Positions 43,181 through 51,095 of a stretch of 64,000 nt of DNA are shown one piece after another. Each line of letters opens with the position of its first letter. Position 1 is the stretch's first letter. Made by a program: the position numbers and the translations under genes. Below the pieces are notes generated by a model. It saw nothing but the letters and a program-made list of their open reading frames with translations, was not told the DNA's origin and did not search any database. Origin of the DNA: Pedobacter westerhofensis. GTDB taxonomy: Bacteria > Bacteroidota > Bacteroidia > Sphingobacteriales > Sphingobacteriaceae. The stretch lies in NCBI RefSeq assembly GCF_900182595.1, contig NZ_FXTN01000005.1, positions 124,001 through 188,000 of the forward strand, in the 5' to 3' direction.

Positions 43181-43771
43181 ATGTCTGAAATTAAACAATA
43201 CGCAGTACTGGAGTATATTGTAGACGTACTGCAGAAGTCTATCATTGGCTCCAAAGTTAAACAGATAGCACCTGATGAAGCAGCTATCATTGATGGCAAT
43301 GCATCAATAGTGATTAAACAACGCTTGGAAAGCAATGGCAATACTGCAGCACTTCTGATAAGGGACGAAAAGGAAGTTCTTTACAGCGAAGAATTGCTGG
43401 AGAAAGTGTACAAAATTTATGAGGGAGCAAAAGATAACGCAGCTCTGAAGGCTGCTCTGTTGGGAACCAATATCATCATCAATGGTTTAAGCATAGAGGC
43501 AGAACTGATATTTCATGCAATAAGAGATCAGTTTTACGCCCTAAGCGACAGTTACGAATTTCTGAAATTTATTGAAAAGGACGTTCAGAAGATGAGGTTC
43601 AATATGAACTTTGGTGATGATCTGATATTCGAACTGATCGTTTTAAACGAAGCCGGTTCGATAGCCATTGAAGCTATGACCGAAAAATCAGTGGCGCCTG
43701 CAGTAAAATCTGCGATCACTGCTGACGTTCAGGAAATCCGCGATAAAATAAACAAGCAATTTAAAAAGTAG
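43181..43771 (+). CDS. Conserved-looking protein of unknown function
   Basis: From ATG 43181 (MSEIKQYAVLEYIVDVLQ) the protein has 196 residues; a TTG-opened frame 33 bases earlier is rejected because an imperfect -7 box (TATCTTTA, 43157-43164) overlaps it. It is mixed alpha/beta without signal peptide or membrane segment, has no cysteine motif, and ends in a basic helix (IRDKINKQFKK). I recognise no family. It stands alone between the M28 gene and tRNA-Phe. A strong hairpin (AAGGCCCTGA/TCAGGGCCTT, 43794-43825) follows it, without a T-run on this strand. Confidence 0.75.
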   Translation: MSEIKQYAVLEYIVDVLQKSIIGSKVKQIAPDEAAIIDGNASIVIKQRLESNGNTAALLIRDEKEVLYSEELLEKVYKIYEGAKDNAALKAALLGTNIIINGLSIEAELIFHAIRDQFYALSDSYEFLKFIEKDVQKMRFNMNFGDDLIFELIVLNEAGSIAIEAMTEKSVAPAVKSAITADVQEIRDKINKQFKK

Positions 43772-43825
43772 CTTAGAAAAGGTAATGGAACTAAAGGCCC
43801 TGATCTGGATGCAGGTCAGGGCCTT

Positions 43826-43860
43826 AAAAACAAAAAAGCTCCAGATTTCTCTGAAGCTTT
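43826..43860 (-). terminator. Intrinsic terminator of tRNA-Phe
   Basis: On the minus strand AAAGCTTCAGA, a GAAA tetraloop and TCTGGAGCTTT form 11 pairs (one T-G) followed by TTTGTTTTT. It begins about ten bases after the tRNA 3' end. Confidence 0.85.
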
Positions 43861-43869
43861 CTGCAGAAG

Positions 43870-43942
43870 TGGTGTGGGCCGGGATCGAACCGGCGACACA
43901 AGGATTTTCAATCCTTTGCTCTACCGACTGAGCTACCGCACC
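43870..43942 (-). tRNA. tRNA-Phe, anticodon GAA
   Basis: The 73-base cloverleaf reads GGTGCGG (acceptor), GCTC/GAGC D-stem, anticodon stem AAGGA/TCCTT with loop TTGAAAA (anticodon GAA), and T-stem GCCGG/CCGGC with loop TTCGATC. CCA is not encoded. The acceptor stem has one unpaired position, C5 opposite A68. The gene is single, with its own promoter and terminator. Confidence 0.96.
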
Positions 43943-43990
43943 ATCTTTTATTTAACATGATTTCGATCATGTTCCCCTCGGTTGGGAGTG

Positions 43991-44020
43991 CAAATGTAGT
44001 TTCTTTTTTTGTATTCCAAA
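43991..44020 (-). promoter_or_regulatory. Promoter of tRNA-Phe
   Basis: Minus-strand TTTG (44020-44017), an 18-base gap and TACATTTG (43998-43991) fit the consensus. The implied 5' leader of about 45 bases carries an 8-pair hairpin (AACATGAT, CGAA loop, ATCATGTT at 43954-43973) just before the mature 5' end. Confidence 0.65.
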
Positions 44021-44155
44021 ACTTTTTTTAAAATATTTTTAAAAAGGCTGTTTATTTATTTAAAACTGCTCTAAATTTCCAACAATTATGCAAGCATAGT
44101 AATTTCTTTCTGCTATTTATTTTAACTTAGCGTGACTGTAAAAGATATCCAGATA

Positions 44156-45451
44156 ATGATTTCACAAATTCTATTTATAGCCCTCACTATAGCGGCAATC
44201 GCATTTTTCACTTTTAACGTGAAAAAAGTGATCCGCAATATTAAGCTCGGTCGGTCTGCGAACCGTTCTGATCAGCCGGGCAAAAGACTGATAACCATGA
44301 TGAAAGTTGCTTTCGGGCAAACGAAAATGGTAGTCCGCCCCATCCCCGCAGCACTGCATTTTGTGGTCTATGTGGGCTTTGTGATCATCAATATTGAAGT
44401 GCTTGAGATCATGATCGATGGCATATTTGGGACACACCGCATCTTTGGCGGACTTGGGAGTGTCTATAATTTTCTCATCGGAGGATTTGAATTGCTCGCA
44501 CTCGGCGTATGGGTATCCTGCGTAATATTCCTGATCAGAAGAAATATTTTAAAATTAAAAAGATTCATGGCCCGCGAGCTTACAGGATGGCCAAAATCTG
44601 ATGCAAACTATATTCTGTTCACAGAAATTCTGCTGATGACGGCTTTTCTGCTGATGAATGCTGCAGATGCAAGGCTGCAGGCTTTAGGGTCGCACCATTA
44701 CATCAGCGCAGGATCATTCCCGGTAAGCCATCTGCTGCAAAACATCCTGCCAGCAAATGAGGCAAGCCTGATCACAATTGAAAGAGGATGCTGGTGGTTC
44801 CACATCATCGGAATTCTGGCCTTCCTCAACTATCTGCCCTACTCCAAACATTTCCATATCCTGTTCGCCTTTCCGAATACTTATTTTTCCAACCTGGAGC
44901 CCAAAGGCGAATTTACCAACATGCAAAGCGTGACCAATGAAGTAAAAGCGATGCTTGATCCTTCATTCACACCACCCGAGGGCGATCCGGGACGTTTTGG
45001 CGCAAAAGATGTAAATGACCTGACATGGGTAAACCTGATGAATGCCTATACTTGTACCGAGTGCGGACGCTGTACTTCGGTATGCCCGGCAAACATTACA
45101 GGAAAACTGCTGTCACCGCGTAAGATCATGATGGATACGCGTGACCGGATGGAAGAAGTAGGCAAAGCCCTGGATAAGGGAGCCGCTGCTTTTGAAGATG
45201 GAAAGTCCCTGATTGATGATTATATCACACGGGAAGAATTATGGGCTTGTACAAGCTGTAATGCCTGTGTAGAAGCCTGCCCGATCAATATTGATCCGCT
45301 GGCCATCATTACTGACCTGAGACGCTACGCGGTAATGGAAGAATCTCAGGCGCCGTCAAGCATCAGCACCATGCTGGGCAATATTGAGAATAATGGTGCA
45401 CCATGGAAGTACTCTCCGGCTGACAGGTTAAACTGGGCCAAAGAAAACTAA
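44156..45451 (+). CDS. Membrane-bound Fe-S protein (HdrC/NarI-like fusion)
   Basis: The 431-residue protein (ATG 44156; a GTG 24 bases earlier is less likely) has about five to six membrane segments in residues 1-230, like the cytochrome-b part of NarI/DUF224 proteins, with candidate heme His residues (ALHFVVYVGF and WWFHIIGILAF). Two [4Fe-4S] ferredoxin motifs follow: CTECGRCTSVCP (about 300) and CTSCNACVEACP (about 366). It should pass electrons between quinone and a soluble partner. The next gene, 14 bases away, encodes the cysteine-rich CCG protein, so together they resemble a split ETF:menaquinone oxidoreductase or Hdr-like complex. Confidence 0.85.
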   Translation: MISQILFIALTIAAIAFFTFNVKKVIRNIKLGRSANRSDQPGKRLITMMKVAFGQTKMVVRPIPAALHFVVYVGFVIINIEVLEIMIDGIFGTHRIFGGLGSVYNFLIGGFELLALGVWVSCVIFLIRRNILKLKRFMARELTGWPKSDANYILFTEILLMTAFLLMNAADARLQALGSHHYISAGSFPVSHLLQNILPANEASLITIERGCWWFHIIGILAFLNYLPYSKHFHILFAFPNTYFSNLEPKGEFTNMQSVTNEVKAMLDPSFTPPEGDPGRFGAKDVNDLTWVNLMNAYTCTECGRCTSVCPANITGKLLSPRKIMMDTRDRMEEVGKALDKGAAAFEDGKSLIDDYITREELWACTSCNACVEACPINIDPLAIITDLRRYAVMEESQAPSSISTMLGNIENNGAPWKYSPADRLNWAKEN

Positions 45452-45465
45452 TTAAGAGCTGCATA

Positions 45466-46266
45466 ATGAGCGAGAAACTAAATATAGAAGTGCCTACCAT
45501 GGCAGAAATGCTTGCCAGGGGCGAAGAGCCCGAGATCCTGTTCTGGGTAGGCTGTGCCGGTAGTTATGACGAACGTGCACAAAAAACAACGCGCGATATC
45601 TGCAAAATCCTGCATCATGTAGGAATTAAATATGCAGTGCTGGGTACCGAGGAAAGCTGCACCGGCGATCCTGCAAAACGTGCCGGAAATGAATTTCTGT
45701 TCCAGATGCAGGCCATGACCAATATTGAGGTGCTCAATGCTTACAACATCAAAAAAATCGTAACCGGATGCCCGCATTGCTTTAACACGATAAAAAACGA
45801 ATACCCTGGATTGGGCGGCACCTATGAAGTGATCCACCACACTCAGCTGATCCAGGACCTGATCAATGAAGGTAAGCTCAAAGCCGAAGGCGGAGAAAGC
45901 TTCAAAGGCAAAAAGATCACTTACCATGACCCTTGCTATTTAGGTCGCGGTAATGGTATTTATGAAGCCCCCAGAGCTGCTTTGGAAGTACTTGATGCAC
46001 AACTTGTAGAAATGAAACGCTGCAAGTCTAACGGCCTTTGCTGTGGTGCCGGCGGAGCACAGATGTTTAAAGAACCTGAAAAAGGCTTTAAGGACATTAA
46101 CATTGAAAGAATTGAAGAGGCCCTGGAGACAAATCCTAATATCATTGCAGCAGGCTGCCCCTTCTGCATGACCATGCTTAGTGACGGCGTGAAGATGAAA
46201 GATAAGAATGACAGCGTACAGGTTTTAGATATTGCAGAAATCACAGCAAGAGCGAATGGATTGTAA
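45466..46266 (+). CDS. CCG-domain Fe-S protein (HdrB/GlpC-like)
   Basis: The 266-residue protein has two cysteine-rich CCG domains: first GCAGSYDERAQ through GCPHCFNTI, second HDPCYLGRGN, CCGAGGAQMF and GCPFCMTML. Such domains bind noncubane [4Fe-4S] clusters or act in electron transfer to a disulfide or quinone. It is soluble and likely docks on the membrane partner encoded 14 bases upstream. Its last 11 bases overlap the start of the MBL-fold gene. The electron donor is not visible from the neighbourhood. Confidence 0.88.
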   Translation: MSEKLNIEVPTMAEMLARGEEPEILFWVGCAGSYDERAQKTTRDICKILHHVGIKYAVLGTEESCTGDPAKRAGNEFLFQMQAMTNIEVLNAYNIKKIVTGCPHCFNTIKNEYPGLGGTYEVIHHTQLIQDLINEGKLKAEGGESFKGKKITYHDPCYLGRGNGIYEAPRAALEVLDAQLVEMKRCKSNGLCCGAGGAQMFKEPEKGFKDINIERIEEALETNPNIIAAGCPFCMTMLSDGVKMKDKNDSVQVLDIAEITARANGL

Positions 46267-47095
46267 CCCTTTATATATTACTTCTTTAAATTCAGGCAGT
46301 AACGGTAACTGCTACTATGTTGGAAATTCGAAAGAAGCCATCATGGTAGATGCAGGCATTTCATGCAAGGAAACCGAAAAAAGAATGCTCCGCCTGGGCT
46401 TGTCAATGAAAAAGGTAAAAGCCATTTTTATCTCCCATGAACATGGTGATCATATCCGTGGATTAACAGTACTGTCCAAAAAATTTGGCATTCCGGTTTA
46501 CATTACGCCCGGCACTTTAAATAGTTGCCGGCTTAATCTGCCGGATGAGCTTGTACGTCACTTTTCAAGTCATGAAACCGTTCAGATCGGCTCGTTGAAA
46601 GTGGCGTGTTTCCCAAAAGTGCACGATGCGGCAGAACCACACAGTTTTATGGTTTCATGCGGTGATATCAAAGTTGGTGTTTTTACTGATCTTGGTGTAG
46701 TTTGTGATCAGCTGAGCCTGCATTTCCAGCAATGTGATGCCGCCTTCCTGGAAGCCAATTACGACGAAGAACTTTTACAGAACGGCAAATATCCTTATTA
46801 CCTGAAAAGACGGATCAGCGGCGGACAGGGACACCTGAGCAATACTCAGGCACTGCAGTTGTTTACTAATTTCCGTCCTTCCAGACTCACACATTTACTG
46901 CTTGCACATCTGTCAAAAGATAACAACGATCCCGAACTGGTGGAACACCTCTTTAACCAGCATGCAAACGGCACCATGATCGTAGTGGCTACCCGGCATA
47001 TGGAAACGCCTGTATTTACTATTGGTGCAGCTTCAGGCTCATCTGCCGGAACTTATCAGACAGGTCAATCAAGTCTTCAGCTTCAAGGTTTTTAA
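46256..47095 (+). CDS. MBL-fold metallo-hydrolase (YycJ/WalJ-like)
   Basis: The 279-residue protein starts at ATG 46256 (MDCNPLYITSLNSGSNGNC); an earlier ATG at 46232 lies in the Fe-S gene and is less likely. It carries the metal motif ISHEHGDHIRG, further ligands in KVHDAAEP and GVFTDLGVV, and the late HLLLAHLSKDNN. The serine-rich SLNSGSNGNCYYVG opening is typical of YycJ, an exonuclease-like member of the MBL fold. It overlaps the upstream gene by 11 bases. Its last 77 bases overlap the 3' end of the convergent gene at 47019. Confidence 0.9.
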   Translation: MDCNPLYITSLNSGSNGNCYYVGNSKEAIMVDAGISCKETEKRMLRLGLSMKKVKAIFISHEHGDHIRGLTVLSKKFGIPVYITPGTLNSCRLNLPDELVRHFSSHETVQIGSLKVACFPKVHDAAEPHSFMVSCGDIKVGVFTDLGVVCDQLSLHFQQCDAAFLEANYDEELLQNGKYPYYLKRRISGGQGHLSNTQALQLFTNFRPSRLTHLLLAHLSKDNNDPELVEHLFNQHANGTMIVVATRHMETPVFTIGAASGSSAGTYQTGQSSLQLQGF

Positions 47096-47495
47096 GCGGT
47101 ATCGCAATGAAGGTAGACATGCTGTCGATATCTCCTCCCCTGCTGTCGTTATAGGTCTGCACGATTACATCGTCCCCTTTGGTTCTTAAAAACAAAGTAC
47201 CGGAATGTGTGTTGCCCAGATAATCCAGCTCTTTGAACTTCATCAGGTTGCAGGAAAAATATTCAACCTTGCCATTGCTGAAAAACCGCTTATACCGGCA
47301 AAATCCTTTATCAGTGATATGCAGTTCATATTTCTTTATATTCTTTGGGCCGGATTCGGCGTTATAATGCTCAGTTAATTTCTGCTGCATATAGCCAGCT
47401 TCTTCTTCGGCAGGTCCGGAGGTTGAAAAAGAAAGAAAAACAAAGTACAGCACCAGGGCTGCGCATATTTTCAAGGAGAATGTAAACTTTTTCAT
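47019..47495 (-). CDS. Small exported or membrane-anchored protein, unknown function
   Basis: From ATG 47495 (MKKFTFSLKICAALVLYFVF) the protein has 158 residues with an N-terminal hydrophobic stretch that is a signal peptide or anchor. The longer frame to 47672 runs through the promoter and start of the divergent gene and is rejected. The rest is mostly beta strand with KKYELHITDKGFCRYKRFF and FLRTKGDDVIVQTYND. I recognise no family. It shares a 51-base divergent promoter region with the gene at 47547, and its last 77 bases overlap the MBL gene. Confidence 0.7.
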   Translation of the reverse strand: MKKFTFSLKICAALVLYFVFLSFSTSGPAEEEAGYMQQKLTEHYNAESGPKNIKKYELHITDKGFCRYKRFFSNGKVEYFSCNLMKFKELDYLGNTHSGTLFLRTKGDDVIVQTYNDSRGGDIDSMSTFIAIPLKNLEAEDLIDLSDKFRQMSLKLHQ

Positions 47496-47534
47496 CAGGC
47501 AGGGTATTTCAGGATATGAAATTAAATAAAATGT

Positions 47535-47542
47535 TAAATTTG
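47535..47542 (+). promoter_or_regulatory. -7 box almost touching the start codon at 47547
   Basis: TAAATTTG matches TAnnTTTG exactly and ends 4 bases before the ATG. Transcription would then begin at or within a few bases of the start codon, giving a leaderless or nearly leaderless message. Confidence 0.5.
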
Positions 47543-47546
47543 TAGT

Positions 47547-48026
47547 ATGAGTTTTTCTCCACAATCTAAAGTATGGATCTATCAGGGTGACCGTGAGTTC
47601 ACCGAAACCGAGATGACGGCCATTCGCCAGCAGCTGAATGATTTCACTTCGCAATGGAAAGCTCATGGCCATCAGTTACAGGCAAAAGCAGAAATCCTGT
47701 ATAATTATTTCATCGTCTTTATTGTTGATGAGGCTACTGCAGGTGCCACAGGCTGTTCTATTGATGCTTCTGTCAGGATCGTTAAAGGTTTTGAACAGGA
47801 ATATGGTATCGACCTGTTTAACCGTTTCAATATGGCTTACAAAGTTGGGCAGAAAGTTGTAGTAGTAAATAAAGAAGATTTTGAGACTTTGATCACCATT
47901 AAAAAGGTAACTCCGGAAACAATAGTTTTCAACAATATGGTTCAAAACCTCGCAGATTTCGAGACTAAATGGGAAGTTCCATTTAGAGAAAGCTGGCATA
48001 ATAAGGTTTTTGCCGATTTGCTATAG
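47547..48026 (+). CDS. Unknown protein often labelled ABC transporter ATPase in Bacteroidota
   Basis: The 159-residue protein starts MSFSPQSKVWIYQGDREFTE. It resembles a conserved Bacteroidota protein that databases often name ABC transporter ATPase, but there is no Walker A (GxxxxGK[ST]), no LSGGQ and no Walker B, so that name is unsupported. Visible features are a helical N-terminal third, a core with EILYNYFIVFIVDEATAGAT followed by GCSIDASVRIVKGFEQEYG, and a C-terminal WEVPFRESWHNK. It is cytoplasmic and function is unknown. The start is set by the adjacent promoter box. Confidence 0.8.
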   Translation: MSFSPQSKVWIYQGDREFTETEMTAIRQQLNDFTSQWKAHGHQLQAKAEILYNYFIVFIVDEATAGATGCSIDASVRIVKGFEQEYGIDLFNRFNMAYKVGQKVVVVNKEDFETLITIKKVTPETIVFNNMVQNLADFETKWEVPFRESWHNKVFADLL

Positions 48027-48043
48027 TCATCCTGTTGAGCGGG

Positions 48044-48769
48044 CTAAAACTTAAGCGGCCCCATTCTGCGGATACTCCGCATAATCAGGTAATGCCTGCG
48101 CCTGATAAACCTGGTTGGATGCGCTGGTGTCCATCGGATCGGGTTAGGGAAACAGGCGGCGATCATTGCGGCCTGTGAACGCTTAAGGTCTCTGCAGGAC
48201 ACGCCGTAATAGTTTTGGGCCGCTGCTTCAGCACCATAGATCCCATCGCCCATCTCTATCACGTTAAGGTATACTTCAAGAATACGCTGCTTGCTCCAGA
48301 AGATCTCTATCAGGATCGTAAAATAGGCCTCAAACCCTTTGCGGATCCATGATCTGCCGGGCCACAGAAAAACATTCTTCGCTGTCTGCTGCGAAATTGT
48401 ACTTCCTCCCTTCATCTTAGTTGAATCTGCCTGATTGGCACTGTAGGCAGCTCTGATACCCGCCATATCAAAACCCAGGTGATGTACAAATTTCTGATCC
48501 TCTCCGGCAATAGCTGCCCGTTTCATATTATCAGACATTTCTTTAAGGTCCACCCATTGCTTGTCCGTTTTAAAGGATTTACCATCCGATTTACGTTCAA
48601 TATTCTTAATGACCATTAACAAAGTAAAGGGTGGATTGACAAACCTGTAGGCTACCACCCAGAGGACGCTCACCAGGATAAAGTACAGCAGTACTTTTCC
48701 TATCATTAACTTTGGTTTCTGCAGATTGAACTTGCCTGTTTTACTTTTAGCGGTACGCTTTTTTGCCAT
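48044..48769 (-). CDS. mtgA: Monofunctional peptidoglycan glycosyltransferase
   Basis: MtgA polymerises glycan chains from lipid II without a transpeptidase domain. The 241-residue protein from ATG 48769 (MAKKRTAKSKTGKFNL) has a basic N-terminus, one membrane segment (about 23-43) and the GT51 motifs AAIAGEDQKFVHHLGFD (catalytic Glu), KMKGGSTISQQTAKNVFL, RKGFEAYFTILIE, WSKQRILEVYLNVIEMGDGI and AAQNYYGV. An earlier start at 48796 adds a non-basic leader and is less likely. The length fits. The 3' end is 17 bases from the convergent upstream gene. Confidence 0.95.
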   Translation of the reverse strand: MAKKRTAKSKTGKFNLQKPKLMIGKVLLYFILVSVLWVVAYRFVNPPFTLLMVIKNIERKSDGKSFKTDKQWVDLKEMSDNMKRAAIAGEDQKFVHHLGFDMAGIRAAYSANQADSTKMKGGSTISQQTAKNVFLWPGRSWIRKGFEAYFTILIEIFWSKQRILEVYLNVIEMGDGIYGAEAAAQNYYGVSCRDLKRSQAAMIAACFPNPIRWTPAHPTRFIRRRHYLIMRSIRRMGPLKF

Positions 48770-48873
48770 CGGCCAAAGGTAATAAAAAGCGGACATTTGT
48801 CATGCCAGTGCATATATTTAAAGCAATATAAACATTCGGGCCGGCCGTGTGTTACAAATAAAAATGAGTTCAT

Positions 48874-49971
48874 ATGGAAACGAATAAAGTAAAGAAAATA
48901 CACGATTTTGGTCAGAGTATCTGGCTCGACTTTATTGATCGTGATATCATCAAATCCGGCAAACTGAAACAACTAATAGACGAGGATGGCGTGAGAGGTC
49001 TTACCTCTAATCCTGCCATTTTCGAAAAAGCAATCAGCAGCAGCTCTGATTATGATGCAGACATCGCTGAGCTATCAAAAGAAAACCTGAGCAATGACGA
49101 TATTTTTTACCGTCTTGCCGTAAAGGATATCCAACAGGCAGCAGATATTTTACTGCCCGTATACAATGAAGAAGTAAAAGGAGCGGATGGATATGTAAGC
49201 CTTGAAGTTTCACCATTGCTGGCGCTTGATACCGAAGGCACGATTAAACAGGCACTACAGCTATGGAAAGAGGTAGACCGTAAAAATGTCATGATCAAGA
49301 TTCCGGGCACCCAGCCGGGACTTGCAGCAATAAAAAAGACAATATCCGAAGGATTAAACATCAACGTAACCCTGTTGTTTGGCCTCGAACGCTACAGAAA
49401 AGTAGCCGAAGCTTACATCGAAGGACTGGAAGAACGTGTGGAGAAAGGACAAAGCATCAATGAAATTTCATCTGTGGCGAGTTTCTTCCTGAGCCGTATC
49501 GACGTACTGATTGATCCGATACTGGACGAAAAACACCTTGGTGAGCTAAAAGGCGAAGTTGCTATTGCTTCGGCTAAAAAAGCATATGAAATATACAAAG
49601 AGCTGTTCACCGGGGAAAGATGGGAAAAACTGGGCGCTAAAGGTGCCAGGCCGCAACGATTGCTCTGGGCAAGTACCAGCAGTAAAAACCCGGCTTTTAA
49701 AGACACTAAATATGTAGAAGCACTGATTGGCCCTGATACCGTTGATACGATCCCTATGGAAACATTAGAGGCTTACCGCGACCATGGAGATCCTGAAAGC
49801 AGGCTGGAAATAGATCTTGAAGGAGCGTCATCCGTTCTTGCGCAGCTGCGCCATGCAGAGATCGACCTGGATCAGTTGACCCAGCAGTTGGAGGATGAGG
49901 GAATTGAAAAATTCAATGCTCCCTATGAGAAATTATTAAATGCAATAGAACAGCAAAAACAATCTGCGTAA
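48874..49971 (+). CDS. tal: Transaldolase
   Basis: Transaldolase moves a dihydroxyacetone unit between sugar phosphates in the nonoxidative pentose phosphate pathway. The 365-residue protein has the motifs GLTSNPAIFEKAI (about 48), VMIKIPGTQPGLAAI with the Schiff-base Lys (about 140), INVTLLFGLERYR and RLLWASTSSKNP. The length and motifs fit the longer bacterial subfamily that is sometimes fused to glucose-6-phosphate isomerase; here it is a single-domain enzyme. It precedes a small PH-like gene by 37 bases. Confidence 0.95.
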   Translation: METNKVKKIHDFGQSIWLDFIDRDIIKSGKLKQLIDEDGVRGLTSNPAIFEKAISSSSDYDADIAELSKENLSNDDIFYRLAVKDIQQAADILLPVYNEEVKGADGYVSLEVSPLLALDTEGTIKQALQLWKEVDRKNVMIKIPGTQPGLAAIKKTISEGLNINVTLLFGLERYRKVAEAYIEGLEERVEKGQSINEISSVASFFLSRIDVLIDPILDEKHLGELKGEVAIASAKKAYEIYKELFTGERWEKLGAKGARPQRLLWASTSSKNPAFKDTKYVEALIGPDTVDTIPMETLEAYRDHGDPESRLEIDLEGASSVLAQLRHAEIDLDQLTQQLEDEGIEKFNAPYEKLLNAIEQQKQSA

Positions 49972-50008
49972 TAACTAGATTTGTTTCAGGTTATATCAGA
50001 TCAGAAAA

Positions 50009-50302
50009 ATGAAGTTTACAGCATCAAGACTCTCAGAAGGAAACATGGTTTTCCCGGCAGAAATCCATTTAGAAGAAAACAGTATCGAGATTAAGGTCCC
50101 GGGGCTGTTCAGTGGTGATTCCAAATACCTGAATTACGAAGATATTACTTCTATTGAAGTAGATTCTCCAATGATCGGCTTTGCGACACTGCGCCTGTTC
50201 ACTACTGGTACCAAAGTAGAAGTTCATGGTTTCTCCAAGAGCGACATCAAAGAGATCAGAAAGATCATTGATGAAAACAGGTCGAAAAGAAGAAGAGTAT
50301 AA
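50009..50302 (+). CDS. Small protein with PH-like pattern, unknown function
   Basis: The 97-residue protein alternates short strands (SIEIKVPGLF, YLNYEDITSIEVD, TLRLFTTGTKVEVHGF) and ends in one basic helix (SDIKEIRKIIDENRSKRRRV). This is the order of a bacterial PH-like fold, as in small YdbT/bPH proteins, but the match is by pattern only. There is no membrane segment. It follows tal closely and ends before a bidirectional terminator. Confidence 0.7.
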   Translation: MKFTASRLSEGNMVFPAEIHLEENSIEIKVPGLFSGDSKYLNYEDITSIEVDSPMIGFATLRLFTTGTKVEVHGFSKSDIKEIRKIIDENRSKRRRV

Positions 50303-50326
50303 TCTTCCCTGTAAAAACTTAAGCAT

Positions 50327-50359
50327 AAAAAAAGCGTCCCTTAAAGGAACGCTTTTTTT
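50327..50359. terminator. Bidirectional terminator between the small PH-like gene and rplI
   Basis: Seven A, a stem with arms GCGT and ACGC plus an inner CC/GG pair, then seven T. It works as a T-tailed hairpin on both strands and so ends both the plus-strand unit and the rpsF-rpsR-rplI operon. Confidence 0.85.
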
Positions 50360-50377
50360 ATATCGTTTAAGATGAGA

Positions 50378-50821
50378 TTACTCAGCTACAACTTCGAAAG
50401 GAACTTTAACTTTCACTTCTTTGTGTAAGTTTAAGTTGGCTACATATTCACCAACAAATTTAGGTTCAGTTTCGAAAGTGATACGGCGACGGTCAACATC
50501 AAAACCTTGTTGTTTTAATGCATCAGCAATCATAATAGTGTTTACTGCACCAAAGATTTTACCAGTTTCACCAGCTTTAGCACCAATGCTCAGTTTAACA
50601 TCAGTTAAACGGGCTGCGATACCTTCAGCATCTTTCTTAATTTTATCTTGTTTAAACGCTGCTTGCTTTAAGTTCTCTGCTAATACTTTTTTAGCAGAAG
50701 GAGTAGCTAAAGCACCAAATCCTTGTGGGATTAAGTAGTTACGACCGTAACCTGGCTTTACGTTCACAATATCATCTTTCTCTCCAAGAGATTTGATGTC
50801 CTGTTTTAATATAATTTCCAT
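50378..50821 (-). CDS. rplI: 50S ribosomal protein L9
   Basis: The 147-residue protein starts MEIILKQDIKSLGEKDDIVN with the rRNA-binding N-domain (VKPGYGRNYLIPQGFGALAT), then a long connecting helix and the C-domain ending KVKVPFEVVAE. L9 binds 23S rRNA near the L1 stalk. It is the third gene of rpsF-rpsR-rplI, 10 bases after rpsR. The length is normal. Confidence 0.97.
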   Translation of the reverse strand: MEIILKQDIKSLGEKDDIVNVKPGYGRNYLIPQGFGALATPSAKKVLAENLKQAAFKQDKIKKDAEGIAARLTDVKLSIGAKAGETGKIFGAVNTIMIADALKQQGFDVDRRRITFETEPKFVGEYVANLNLHKEVKVKVPFEVVAE

Positions 50822-50831
50822 GTCTCAGATC

Positions 50832-51095
50832 CTATTTTAATTGGTCAGCAACGAAAGGTAACAAACCAATATGGCGAGAGCGTTTTACCGCCTGAGCCAC
50901 TTTACGTTGAAATTTCAATGAAGTACCGGTTAAACGGCGTGGTAAAATTTTACCCTGGTCATTGATGAATTTTAACAAAAAGTTTGCGTCTTTGTAATCA
51001 ATATATTTAATACCGTTCTTTTTGAAACGGCAATATTTTTTTCTGTTATCGTCCACTTTTGGAGCGGTAACATATTGTATTTGATCCTTAGCCAT
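50832..51095 (-). CDS. rpsR: 30S ribosomal protein S18
   Basis: The 87-residue basic protein has the S18 core [37 protein letters not shown] and [19 protein letters not shown]. It forms a dimer with S6 on the 16S platform. Its ATG shares one base with the rpsF stop codon, which couples translation of the two partners. Confidence 0.97.
   Translation of the reverse strand: MAKDQIQYVTAPKVDDNRKKYCRFKKNGIKYIDYKDANFLLKFINDQGKILPRRLTGTSLKFQRKVAQAVKRSRHIGLLPFVADQLK

Noticed and set aside
43794..43825. Rho-independent terminator of the gene at 43181
   Set aside because: The hairpin is strong (10 pairs) but is followed by A-rich, not T-rich, sequence on the plus strand; only a role as transcript-end stabiliser is possible.
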